Origin: CALLPQ01 sp964479275
GTDB taxonomy: Bacteria; Pseudomonadota; Alphaproteobacteria; Caulobacterales; Parvularculaceae
Reading direction: 5' to 3'
NCBI GenBank assembly: GCA_964479275.1
Contig: CAYZLR010000087.1
Location: forward strand, 1-14,572
Length of the DNA: 14,572 nt
Positions 1 through 6,217 of the stretch are shown here, one piece after another. A model generated the notes under the pieces. The model searched no databases. It was not told where the DNA came from and worked only from the letters and a program-made list of their open reading frames with translations. Position 1 is the first letter of the stretch. Each line of letters opens with the position of its first letter. Both the position numbers and the translations under genes were made by a program.

Positions 1-62
1 AATCCTCCTTAAGCAAAACAACAAATCTGTCTCATGGTCGCTGACGGGGAACAATTAGTAGC

Positions 63-254
63 ATGATTGCAAAAAGATTTATTATCTCAGCTGGTGGTGC
101 TATTGCTATTTTTTCGGGTTGGGGATTTATGGAATCATTTGCTGATGCTCCCCATGCACCGGGATGGTTGGTGTATTCACTATTTTGGCTCATATTTGGG
201 ATTGTTTCGTTAGTAGAGATTAAATCATTATTCGCTCGTCGCCCTCAAAATTAG
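63..254 (+). CDS. Small two-helix membrane protein, unknown function
   Basis: The 63-residue product has two hydrophobic segments, roughly residues 6-22 and 35-52, separated by a short polar loop (ESFADAPHAP) and followed by a basic tail (FARRPQN). It is therefore probably an inner-membrane protein. A weak purine-rich element (ggggaa) lies about 12 bases upstream of the ATG. An XRE-type HTH frame overlaps and follows its 3' end. Small membrane proteins are often paired with HTH regulators of this type, so a membrane protein-regulator pair is a reasonable inference. I do not recognise the protein family. The partner frame looks damaged at its start, so the pair may be decaying. Confidence 0.6.
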   Translation: MIAKRFIISAGGAIAIFSGWGFMESFADAPHAPGWLVYSLFWLIFGIVSLVEIKSLFARRPQN

Positions 255-256
255 CA

Positions 257-454
257 TCCAACCTGAAGGACCGAAGAAATTCCGTTAAGCTTACCCAACA
301 GCAATTGGGTGAGATGGTGGGGGTTTCGCGTCAAGCCATCATTGCAATAGAGTCGGGAAAACATAGCCCATCTCTAGACCTGGCTTTTAAAATCGCATCT
401 GTATTCGATGCCACAGTAGATGAAATTTTTACGAATCCATACACTGCAAAATAA
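257..454 (+). pseudogene. XRE-family HTH regulator reading frame lacking a canonical start
   Basis: This frame reads NLKDRRNSVKLTQQQLGEMV and continues VSRQAIIAIESGKHSP, then SLDLAFKIASVFDATVDEIF, ending at TAA 452-454. This is the full helix-turn-helix of small stand-alone XRE regulators (YozG-like, normally about 65-70 residues starting MKN.L...R). The C-terminal end is intact. The N-terminal Met is missing: the frame is open only from 224, and between there and the conserved region I see no ATG, GTG or TTG. Possible rare starts are ATT at 227 or 230 and CTG at 263. Either a rare start is used, or the start codon was lost by mutation. The frame overlaps the end of the membrane-protein gene, as a coupled regulator would. 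Confidence 0.6.
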
Positions 455-539
455 ATGGATTGCGCAAACGAACATTTTCATTCTTGAAAATTGTCTCCGC
501 CCCCAAGGTGGCGTCAAATCAACCAGAAGCCTATTAACG

Positions 540-616
540 CACCTCCACTTCAAATTGAAACGCCGAGGTGCTTTAGGTTTTTCTTTTTTGCATTTATTAC
601 AGTTCAACCGGTTCCC
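540..616 (-). repeat. Copy 1 of a diverged inverted repeat carrying a Cys-containing coding fragment
   Basis: Read on the minus strand, this stretch begins gggaaccggttgaactgtaa and ends ...aagtggaggtgc. It aligns base for base, with about a dozen differences and one indel, to 10003-10081 on the plus strand. In the minus frame it encodes GNRLNCNKCKKEKPKAPRRF followed by NLKWRC, with a CxxC pair. Several differences between the copies are synonymous in this frame (ttg/tta, tgt/tgc, gca/gcc, cgt/cga), which favours a coding origin. The frame is open from GTG 685 to 374, but the part below about 480 runs antisense to the HTH frame and is probably not real coding. I do not recognise the family. 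It could be a relic of a zinc-ribbon protein from a mobile or dispersed gene. Confidence 0.55.
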
Positions 617-745
617 ATTTGAACGAAATTGCTTAAGTGTTTTATCCCCATTTTCAGGCTGATTTGTAGAAAACGTGCTACTCACAAATTATATCCGAGA
701 TGCTGTGAAACGCGTGCTAATCGTAGCGATAGAGTAGAGAATTAA

Positions 746-958
746 GAAATAGGAAGAGACACCAGATCTATTCGGGGGCGCTGTTCTGGTATCTCTTCCC
801 AGCTATTATGGGCTCAGGGTCGCACTGCAGAGAAGGGGAAACTGTACGAGGACCTGTTCCACAACCTTAATGTGCGTATCCGCAGTGCCACTTTCAACAT
901 GGATGCGATGAATTGTTGGGTAAATGCGATCAATGGAACTCAACCTATTTTTTTCTGA
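746..958 (+). pseudogene. Possible coding remnant, 70 open codons without a start
   Basis: Between stops at 743-745 and 956-958 there is an open frame whose second half reads EKGKLYEDLFHNLNVRIRSA, then TFNMDAMNCWVNAINGTQPI and FF. The composition looks protein-like, but there is no ATG or GTG near the beginning and no ribosome binding site. The first third coincides with a long hairpin. I do not recognise the protein. It may be the tail of a decayed gene, or chance. Confidence 0.2.
752..799. repeat. Long inverted repeat, 14 of 15 bp paired
   Basis: The left arm is ggaagagacaccaga (752-766) and the right arm tctggtatctcttcc (785-799). They pair at 14 of 15 positions around an 18-base G/C-rich loop. 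There is no T-run on the plus side, so it is not an obvious plus-strand terminator. It could be a hairpin, an operator, or the remains of terminal inverted repeats. Confidence 0.6.
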
Positions 959-1001
959 ATGTGCATAGGAACTTCACCTTGAAATTCGCACAAAGCGTCG
1001 G

Positions 1002-1038
1002 TTTTTGCAGGTAACAACACGTTTTATCTTTGCAAAAA
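1002..1038. repeat. Inverted repeat upstream of the GGDEF gene (distal)
   Basis: The arms tttttgca (1002-1009) and tgcaaaaa (1031-1038) are perfectly complementary over 8 bp with a 21-base spacer. A run of A or T flanks each arm. Its function is unknown; an operator or weak hairpin is possible. Confidence 0.35.
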
Positions 1039-1051
1039 TAGCGAAGCACGC

Positions 1052-1079
1052 AAATATCCGAGGTCAAAGCTGGATATTT
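1052..1079. promoter_or_regulatory. Inverted repeat just upstream of the GGDEF gene
   Basis: The arms aaatatcc (1052-1059) and ggatattt (1072-1079) are perfect 8-bp complements separated by 12 bases. The downstream arm ends 22 bases before the GGDEF start codon. This position suits an operator or a 5' leader hairpin. No Shine-Dalgarno is visible between it and the ATG. Confidence 0.35.
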
Positions 1080-1101
1080 AAAGGCTTCATTGTGATTCGA
1101 A

Positions 1102-1881
1102 ATGGATTCGAAAATGAAAATAACACCTTCAAGTATAAATTCGGGAAAAAATAATGCCCGAAAACCAAATCACCCATCGAAAAGCGGCGCTATTACCGCA
1201 AGTGAGCCCCTCAATAACCCTTATAAAAACGAGCGGGTAAGAGACCAAAAACCAGTTCATGATATTGTCGAAATTGCGGGCATACCCGCGTCTGAATTAA
1301 CACCGCGCGTCCATCAGGTACTTTCCGGATTACTGGAGGAAGTCGACAAATTGCGCACTGAAATTGCACAACTACGCGTAAATGTTAAGGAAGCCAAAGC
1401 ATTAGCTGACACCGACCCTCTTCTCGGGATACCTAATCGACGTGCTTTTGCACGAGAGTTGGGGCGTTCCCTGGCGATGGTGAAAAGATATAATCATTCC
1501 GCAACGCTCGTATTTATCGATCTCAATCATCTCAAAAAAATTAATGATACATATGGCCATATGGCTGGTGATGCCGCTCTGGAGCATGTGACAGAAATTT
1601 TTAAATCAAACATACGCGCCGTTGATAGTTTCGCCCGCCTGGGCGGCGATGAATTTGGATTGATTTTGGACAAAGCGGATAAAAACATTGCACGCCAGAA
1701 AATCGCAGATCTTAATCAAAGAATTTTTGAAACCCCTCTGATATGGCAAGGCACTCCCCTTCCCTTAACAGTCGCCAATGGCATTGTTGAAATATCGGGT
1801 AACAGAAATATTCAGGAAATTTTGGAGCTTGCAGATCAGTTGATGTATAAAAACAAAACCCTCGCACGCGCTAACCGTTAG
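1102..1881 (+). CDS. Soluble diguanylate cyclase (GGDEF domain)
   Basis: The GGDEF domain spans about residues 102-259 of 259. It begins DTDPLLGIPNRRAF and carries FIDLNHLKKINDTYGH (about 138-153) and the signature RLGGDEF, with GGDEF at 181-185. An RxxD inhibitory I-site (RAVD, 172-175) lies five residues before GGDEF. The protein should therefore make cyclic di-GMP from two GTP and be product-inhibited. Residues 1-50 are polar and probably disordered; about 66-100 form a helical, coiled-coil-like stretch that could dimerise the domain. There is no membrane segment or recognised sensor domain. No clear Shine-Dalgarno precedes ATG 1102, and ATG 1114 is an alternative start. It converges with the DUF465 gene, with 17 bases between stops. 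Confidence 0.9.
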   Translation: MDSKMKITPSSINSGKNNARKPNHPSKSGAITASEPLNNPYKNERVRDQKPVHDIVEIAGIPASELTPRVHQVLSGLLEEVDKLRTEIAQLRVNVKEAKALADTDPLLGIPNRRAFARELGRSLAMVKRYNHSATLVFIDLNHLKKINDTYGHMAGDAALEHVTEIFKSNIRAVDSFARLGGDEFGLILDKADKNIARQKIADLNQRIFETPLIWQGTPLPLTVANGIVEISGNRNIQEILELADQLMYKNKTLARANR

Positions 1882-1898
1882 TATACAGAAGGTTGAAT

Positions 1899-2201
1899 TC
1901 AGGCGATGATATCTGGCTCAACCAAATCATATATACGGCTGATTTCATCTTTAAGCTTAAGCTTTTTCTTCTTTAATCGTGCAATAACCAACAAATTGGG
2001 GGCCACTTGAATTTGCAATGCTTTAATGGCTGTATCAAGATCTCTATGCTCTTCTTCTAATAGAGCAACCCGGATGCGTAGCGCTTCATCATTCGCTCCT
2101 ACAATATCTTTTTCAGGTGTGGGGTCATTAATAGACGCAACGGCTTTCAGATCCGCCTTCGCCGGCATTTCCCCTTCATCTCTTTTGTTATCATCACTCA
2201 T
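1899..2201 (-). CDS. DUF465/YdcH-like small coiled-coil protein
   Basis: Residues 42-98 of 100 match the DUF465 (YdcH) pattern: LRIRVALLEEEHRDLDTAIK, a short linker, then IARLKKKKLKLKDEISRIYD, ending PDIIA. Such proteins form short antiparallel helical hairpins, and their cellular function is not established. The first 40 residues are acidic, low in complexity and an extension of the usual 60-80-residue length. The start ATG at 2201 has only a weak A-rich region upstream. The TIGR02444 gene lies 95 bases upstream on the same strand, so they may be co-transcribed. A second, shorter DUF465 gene lies at 3359-3532. Confidence 0.85.
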   Translation of the reverse strand: MSDDNKRDEGEMPAKADLKAVASINDPTPEKDIVGANDEALRIRVALLEEEHRDLDTAIKALQIQVAPNLLVIARLKKKKLKLKDEISRIYDLVEPDIIA

Positions 2202-2296
2202 ATTACTTTTTCAATATATGGAAAATCGATTAAAAAGTTTAGCGTTTAAATACTCACAAAGTTCCGTTACTGGGAAAATAATAACAACAAAGTATG

Positions 2297-2911
2297 TCAA
2301 TTTTCTTGCTCAGCCCCTAGCAACCTATCTACAATTTTCTCAATGATAGAGATAGAAAAATCTTCATACTTTGAAACACCAACAAGAGAGACATAAGTTG
2401 CAATGTTGCGCCTGGCAATGGATTTGATAGCATCCGATGGATGCTGTGTTCTACTGGGTTGGCGCCCTGATTGCGATGAAAGATTATTGTGCGCATTCTC
2501 ATACGTTTTAGCGGGCTTATTAAGCTCAGTGCCAATTGCTTCATAAAGACTTAATTCAAGCTTTTCAGATGCAAGTTCTGCGCCCTTAATGGTTTCATAT
2601 AGAGTGTTCTCGCTTTTTTCGTCCAATGGTTGAGCGTCTAGATATGCTTGAAATCTAGGGCGTCGCAATGCACGTCGGGCTTGTCGTAAACGGCTGGTAA
2701 CCTCTATTGACCAAGTTTGCGCAATTTCTATTGCATTACGAAGCTCCAATCCACTGAGCAATCGCTCACGATCTGCGCACCAACAACACCATAAAATGAT
2801 ATTAACATTGAGATCGAAATTATCCTGCCCCTCGATTAAAATATCACTGGCCCCATCAAGAGCATAATGCTCAAGCGACCAGTCCCATAGGTTTTTCTGG
2901 GGTTCGCACAT
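2297..2911 (-). CDS. TIGR02444 / DUF2390 family protein
   Basis: The N-terminal 90 residues fit the TIGR02444 (DUF2390) pattern: LWDWSLEHYALDGASDILIE, then DLNVNIILWCCWCA, an acidic/hydrophobic helix, and an arginine-rich stretch (SRLRQARRALRRPRF, 73-87). The biochemical role of this family is unknown. Residues 100-204 are a more variable helical region with a polar linker (about 138-160). The start ATG has a Shine-Dalgarno-like gaggagc about 10 bases upstream, supporting this start. The gene is followed by the DUF465 gene on the same strand. The protein is soluble, with no signal peptide. Confidence 0.75.
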   Translation of the reverse strand: MCEPQKNLWDWSLEHYALDGASDILIEGQDNFDLNVNIILWCCWCADRERLLSGLELRNAIEIAQTWSIEVTSRLRQARRALRRPRFQAYLDAQPLDEKSENTLYETIKGAELASEKLELSLYEAIGTELNKPAKTYENAHNNLSSQSGRQPSRTQHPSDAIKSIARRNIATYVSLVGVSKYEDFSISIIEKIVDRLLGAEQEN

Positions 2912-2999
2912 TCTTGGTCATCGCTCCTCATGATTAACATTATGATGAAATATAATAAGCTTCATCTTTAGTCACAATGGAGCTATTTCAGAACACTCA
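2912..2999. other. Start of the gene-poor interval 2912-3358
   Basis: The whole interval 2912-3358 is AT-rich and lies between the minus-strand TIGR02444 gene and the plus-strand short DUF465 gene, so it should hold both promoters. Apart from a weak 42-codon ORF (3000-3128) I see no gene. It contains A/T tracts around 3181-3240 and a GC-rich patch (gcccccctgcgccccgggcc) near 3267-3286. I could not assign a convincing -35/-10 pair. Confidence 0.4.
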
Positions 3000-3128
3000 A
3001 TGAAGTCTCAATTTTTTGCAAATAAGGTTGAGTCATTCAAAATGTTGGGCAATTTAGAAAAGATGAACTGGACAGACTTACACTCCCTAAAAGTGTCTCG
3101 CGCAAAAAAACTCGTTCAAAAACTGTGA
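3000..3128 (+). CDS. Candidate 42-residue small protein, hypothetical
   Basis: An ATG-initiated frame of 42 codons starts MKSQFFANKVESFKMLGNLE and ends KKLVQKL. The product would be basic and helical. The only possible ribosome binding element is ggag about 17 bases upstream, which is too far. I do not recognise any family. It is the only plausible coding stretch in the interval and could equally be chance. Confidence 0.25.
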   Translation: MKSQFFANKVESFKMLGNLEKMNWTDLHSLKVSRAKKLVQKL

Positions 3129-3358
3129 AATTATTAAAATTGTATATGCCCTATCAATCAAGAAATTGTCATCAACGCTATTAATGTAAAAAATTAAAAA
3201 TCTTGAAAAAACTAACATTTTCAGTAATTTGTGTTATTTTTTCAACTCAGACCAATCACCATTGAGCCCCCCTGCGCCCCGGGCCTGTTAACCTTTGAAT
3301 GCGTGACAAATGACAAGAGTGATGATTAAATGGGATATCAACTAAAAGGAGAATGATT

Positions 3359-3532
3359 ATGGCATTACAAGCTCATTTGGACGCACTCGCAACACGGCAC
3401 CAAAACCTTGAATCATCGCTTTCCAATGAAATGAAAAACTTAAATCGTGACGACATTAAAATAAGTGAGCTCAAACGCCAAAAACTCCGACTAAAAGACG
3501 AAATCAATAAACTCCGACGAAAAAAATATTGA
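3359..3532 (+). CDS. Short DUF465/YdcH-family protein
   Basis: The 57-residue product begins MALQAHLDALATRHQNLESS and ends with the DUF465 signature ISELKRQKLRLKDEINKLRR followed by KKY. Both helices of the DUF465 hairpin are present, and the length is normal for the short members of the family. The start is well supported: aaaggag (3345-3351) lies 7 bases before ATG. A near-ideal terminator follows 25 bases after the stop, so the gene is probably a stand-alone, well-expressed unit. Function is unknown in the family. The C-terminal half resembles that of the 100-residue DUF465 protein at 1899-2201. Confidence 0.8.
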   Translation: MALQAHLDALATRHQNLESSLSNEMKNLNRDDIKISELKRQKLRLKDEINKLRRKKY

Positions 3533-3557
3533 CGATATTCCAAAATTGATATTCTAC

Positions 3558-3591
3558 ACGGGTATTTCTTCATGAAGAAATACCCGTTTTT
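3558..3591 (+). terminator. Rho-independent terminator, 30-base perfect palindrome
   Basis: The arms acgggtatttctt and aagaaatacccgt form a perfect 13-bp stem around catg; the whole of 3558-3587 is self-complementary. A T-run (3587-3591) follows directly. It sits just after the short DUF465 gene and insulates the SDR-birA cluster downstream. Confidence 0.92.
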
Positions 3592-3724
3592 ACTTGAAAG
3601 ATCGCACTATCCGTCAAATCTAAATCCTCGCCCACCTCCTTTCTATCAAAATTTCCCGTTCGATATTCACGGTTGCATTTCGGCTTTGCCCTCATGCCTA
3701 AAGAATAATGATAAGTGAAGCTAT

Positions 3725-4516
3725 ATGAGAAAACGATCTATCATCATTACTGGCGCTGCACACGGTGTGGGAGCGGCTTGCGCGCGTCGTTTTGCCCAAG
3801 AAGGGGAACAACTAACCCTTGTTGATATTGATGAAAGTGCGGGGCAGGCAATTACCAAAGAGATCGAAAGCACGCACAAGGAAGTCGCGTTTGTGCATGC
3901 TGACATCTCATCACGTCTGCATGTACACAACATCATGGCGGAAGCCCTTGAAAGCTATGAGCGCGTTGATGTGCTCATCAATGCGTCACCAGTTTATCAC
4001 GCAACTCCTTTTTTGGAAATTTCTGAAGAAGATTTCGAGAAGGCTGTTCACAGTAATCTGATTGGCAGTTTTTTAATCAACCAAACCGTTGCTAAGCAAT
4101 TTTTGCGGCAAATTTCAAAAGACGAAACGGAGAATCCTGGTGCCGTTTCCACCGTATCTCCTGTTAATTATTCTATCCTTAATTTTAGTGCGATTAACAA
4201 TTACCACACGGATCCAGAACTCATGGCATTTGAATGCGCGCAAGCAGGCCTCATGCAAATGTCAAAAGGTGTAGCACAAGCTTTAGGCGCTCACACCATT
4301 AACGTGAACACAATCAATATTGGTCCAATGAGAGGCGAAGGGAATCCAAAAGAAGATCCATCCTTGACGCTGGAGCGATCGGTGGCCCCGAGTGATGCAG
4401 CAAATGTCGCATGGTTCCTTGCCTCCGAGGAAGCTGCCTTTGTTTCTGGTCAAACAATTAATGTTGATGGGGCTCAATTCACCTCAATAAGCAAGCCTAT
4501 CAAAGATGATGATTAA
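3725..4516 (+). CDS. SDR-fold protein with atypical catalytic residues
   Basis: A classical short-chain dehydrogenase fold is clear. TGAAHGVG (9-16) is the nucleotide-binding loop, VDID (33-36, acidic end of strand 2) favours NAD(H), HAD (58-60) contacts adenine, NAS (86-88) replaces NAG, and NLIGSF (111-116) contains the tetrad Asn. The C-terminal FLASEEAAFVSGQTINVDGA is typical. At the active site, however, the usual YxxxK is replaced by FECAQ (169-173), so both the catalytic Tyr and Lys are missing; an insertion of about 10-15 residues also lies between the Ser region and this motif. It may be a non-catalytic or redox-altered SDR. Its stop overlaps the birA start by one base (TAATG), implying translational coupling. 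Only a weak gaag precedes the ATG. Confidence 0.85.
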   Translation: MRKRSIIITGAAHGVGAACARRFAQEGEQLTLVDIDESAGQAITKEIESTHKEVAFVHADISSRLHVHNIMAEALESYERVDVLINASPVYHATPFLEISEEDFEKAVHSNLIGSFLINQTVAKQFLRQISKDETENPGAVSTVSPVNYSILNFSAINNYHTDPELMAFECAQAGLMQMSKGVAQALGAHTINVNTINIGPMRGEGNPKEDPSLTLERSVAPSDAANVAWFLASEEAAFVSGQTINVDGAQFTSISKPIKDDD

Positions 4517-5253
4517 TGGAATATCCTTGCGAATTGATAATTTTAGATGAATGCGGATCAACATCAAGCGAGGTAAAAGATTACCTGACACAGGGAAAGC
4601 CCCCCCCGTTTTGGATATTAACCCGCAAGCAAAATGCAGGATATGGCCGCCAAAAACGCACATGGCAAATGCAGGTTGGCGATTTTGCGGGCAGTTTCGC
4701 AATCATCGCGCAAGGCCAGCCTCGCGATTTTGGATATTATTCCTTCATTATCGCTTTGTCATGTTTTAACGCCCTCCAATCGAGTTTTTCAAACAGCGCT
4801 TACTCTCCAGATATCAAATTAAAATGGCCGAATGATATTTTGATTGATGGTAAAAAAATATGCGGCATGCTCCTTGAGCTGATCAATAATCCCGTCATAT
4901 CAAAGCCCTGTTTATGCATCGGGATCGGGATTAATATTGTCTCAAAACCTGAAGATACTCCCTACCCAGTCGCATGCTTAAATGATTATAACATCAGTAT
5001 AGACATTGATGATCTTGCCACACATATTCATGAGCGCTTTATTCATTGGTATACACTTTTCCAGCAATCAGGTTTTGCACCGATACGCAAAGCCTGGCTT
5101 GCGCATGCCAGTCATCTTGGGCAGGATATTAGCGTACAATCGGGCGCCGAGCAAATCAGAGGCACCTTCACTGATATCAATGATTACGGACATTTATTGT
5201 TGCTAACTGATAAAGGGTTAAAAGAGATTTCTGCGGGCGATGTATTCTTTTAA
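4516..5253 (+). CDS. birA: Biotin--[acetyl-CoA-carboxylase] ligase
   Basis: BirA activates biotin with ATP and attaches it to the biotin carboxyl carrier protein. The biotinyl-AMP loop is AGYGRQKRTW (41-50), a variant of GRGRRGRxW with Lys at the usually Gly position. KWPNDILI (103-110), DGKKICGMLLE (111-121, with the biotin-contacting Lys) and GIGIN (136-140) follow, and the small C-terminal domain ends KEISAGDVFF. At 245 residues it lacks the N-terminal HTH of E. coli BirA, so it is a ligase without repressor function (class I). Its ATG overlaps the SDR stop by one base. coaX follows after 121 bases; birA-coaX-rnj order is common in Alphaproteobacteria, where nuoN rather than an SDR is usually upstream. 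Confidence 0.95.
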   Translation: MEYPCELIILDECGSTSSEVKDYLTQGKPPPFWILTRKQNAGYGRQKRTWQMQVGDFAGSFAIIAQGQPRDFGYYSFIIALSCFNALQSSFSNSAYSPDIKLKWPNDILIDGKKICGMLLELINNPVISKPCLCIGIGINIVSKPEDTPYPVACLNDYNISIDIDDLATHIHERFIHWYTLFQQSGFAPIRKAWLAHASHLGQDISVQSGAEQIRGTFTDINDYGHLLLLTDKGLKEISAGDVFF

Positions 5254-5374
5254 ATTTGATCATTCGATCTATTTTTATCAAATCATCACAAAAGTTTGCG
5301 CCTTAAGGCAAATACAGGCTAAAAGAAATTGATTTTGATAAGCTAATTTTTTTGGGGAATGTAAGGGATTTCAA
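5254..5374. other. birA-coaX spacer with small inverted repeats
   Basis: This spacer holds a 10-base perfect palindrome gccttaaggc (5300-5309) and arms atttgat/atcaaat around 5254-5283 with a 17-base loop. Neither has a T-run, so no clear terminator is seen. A separate coaX promoter may lie here, but I cannot assign it. Confidence 0.3.
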
Positions 5375-6217
5375 ATGCTTCTGGCGATCGATGTGGGAAA
5401 CACAAACTCTGTTTTTGCGCTTTATAATGGCGATGCTACCCAATCAGTACCTTCTCACTCTCCAAACACTGCGAAGGCAGAAAAGCCTATTGCGCAATGG
5501 CGCACCTCAACATCAACCCAAAGAACGGCTGACGAATATGCTGTTTGGTTATTTCAATTAATGACCATGGAAGGATTCTCTTTAAAAGATGTATCTGCGT
5601 GTATAATTTCTACCGTGGTTCCTCAATCCTTATTTCACCTGAGAAATCTTTCCCGTCGAAACCTTAAAATTGAACCCTTTGTCGTAACAGCGGCGAGTGT
5701 ACCCGGCATTGATGTGCGCATCCCGAAACCAACCGAGGCAGGCGCAGACCGGCTGGTGAATGCAATAGGCGCCTATTCTGTCTATGGTGGCCCGCTGATC
5801 GTGATCGACAGTGGAACCGCGACGAACTTCGATATCGTTGCCAAAGATGGCGCGTTTGTAGGCGGTATCATTGCGCCGGGTATAAACCTTTCAATGCAGG
5901 CCCTTCATGAAGCGGCTGCTTTATTGCCGCGTATTGCCATTGAACGCCCCGAACAAATCATTGGGCGCGATACTGTGGGGGCGATGAAAACCGGAATATT
6001 TTGGGGATATGTGGATCTTATTGATGGCTTGACCCGTAGAATTATCGAAGAATATGGTGAGCCCATGAAGGTCGTCGCGACGGGCGGTGTTTCCTCTCTA
6101 TTTGAAGGCGCTCTTTCAACAGTTGATTATTTTGATGCTGATTTGACCATTCGCGGTCTCTTGGAGATACATCATCGATTGAATACGCAATCTTTGCCCC
6201 AGTCAGGCCAAAATTGA
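5375..6217 (+). CDS. coaX: Type III pantothenate kinase
   Basis: CoaX phosphorylates pantothenate as the first step of coenzyme A synthesis. The ASKHA-fold phosphate loop is DVGNTNSVFALY (6-17). GADR (123-126) carries the catalytic Asp, DSGTATNFDIV (145-155) is the second ATP/metal motif, and GGIIAPGI (163-170) and VATGGVS (234-240) complete the site. At 280 residues it is about 20 longer than usual; the surplus is a polar Ser/Thr/Pro/Ala stretch (about 20-39) between the first strand pair, where other members have a short turn before QWR. The start ATG has aaggga 7 bases upstream. The stop TGA overlaps the ATG of rnj (TGATG). Confidence 0.95.
   Translation: MLLAIDVGNTNSVFALYNGDATQSVPSHSPNTAKAEKPIAQWRTSTSTQRTADEYAVWLFQLMTMEGFSLKDVSACIISTVVPQSLFHLRNLSRRNLKIEPFVVTAASVPGIDVRIPKPTEAGADRLVNAIGAYSVYGGPLIVIDSGTATNFDIVAKDGAFVGGIIAPGINLSMQALHEAAALLPRIAIERPEQIIGRDTVGAMKTGIFWGYVDLIDGLTRRIIEEYGEPMKVVATGGVSSLFEGALSTVDYFDADLTIRGLLEIHHRLNTQSLPQSGQN

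Noticed and set aside
374..685. Minus-strand 103-residue open frame covering repeat copy 1, as a whole gene
   Set aside because: Only the middle part is shared with the second copy; its C-terminal third is antisense to the clear HTH frame. I kept the repeat but not the full protein.
2294..2299. TTGACA on the minus strand as -35 of the 100-residue DUF465 gene
   Set aside because: No acceptable -10 lies at 16-18 bases; the best TA-rich hexamers are too close.
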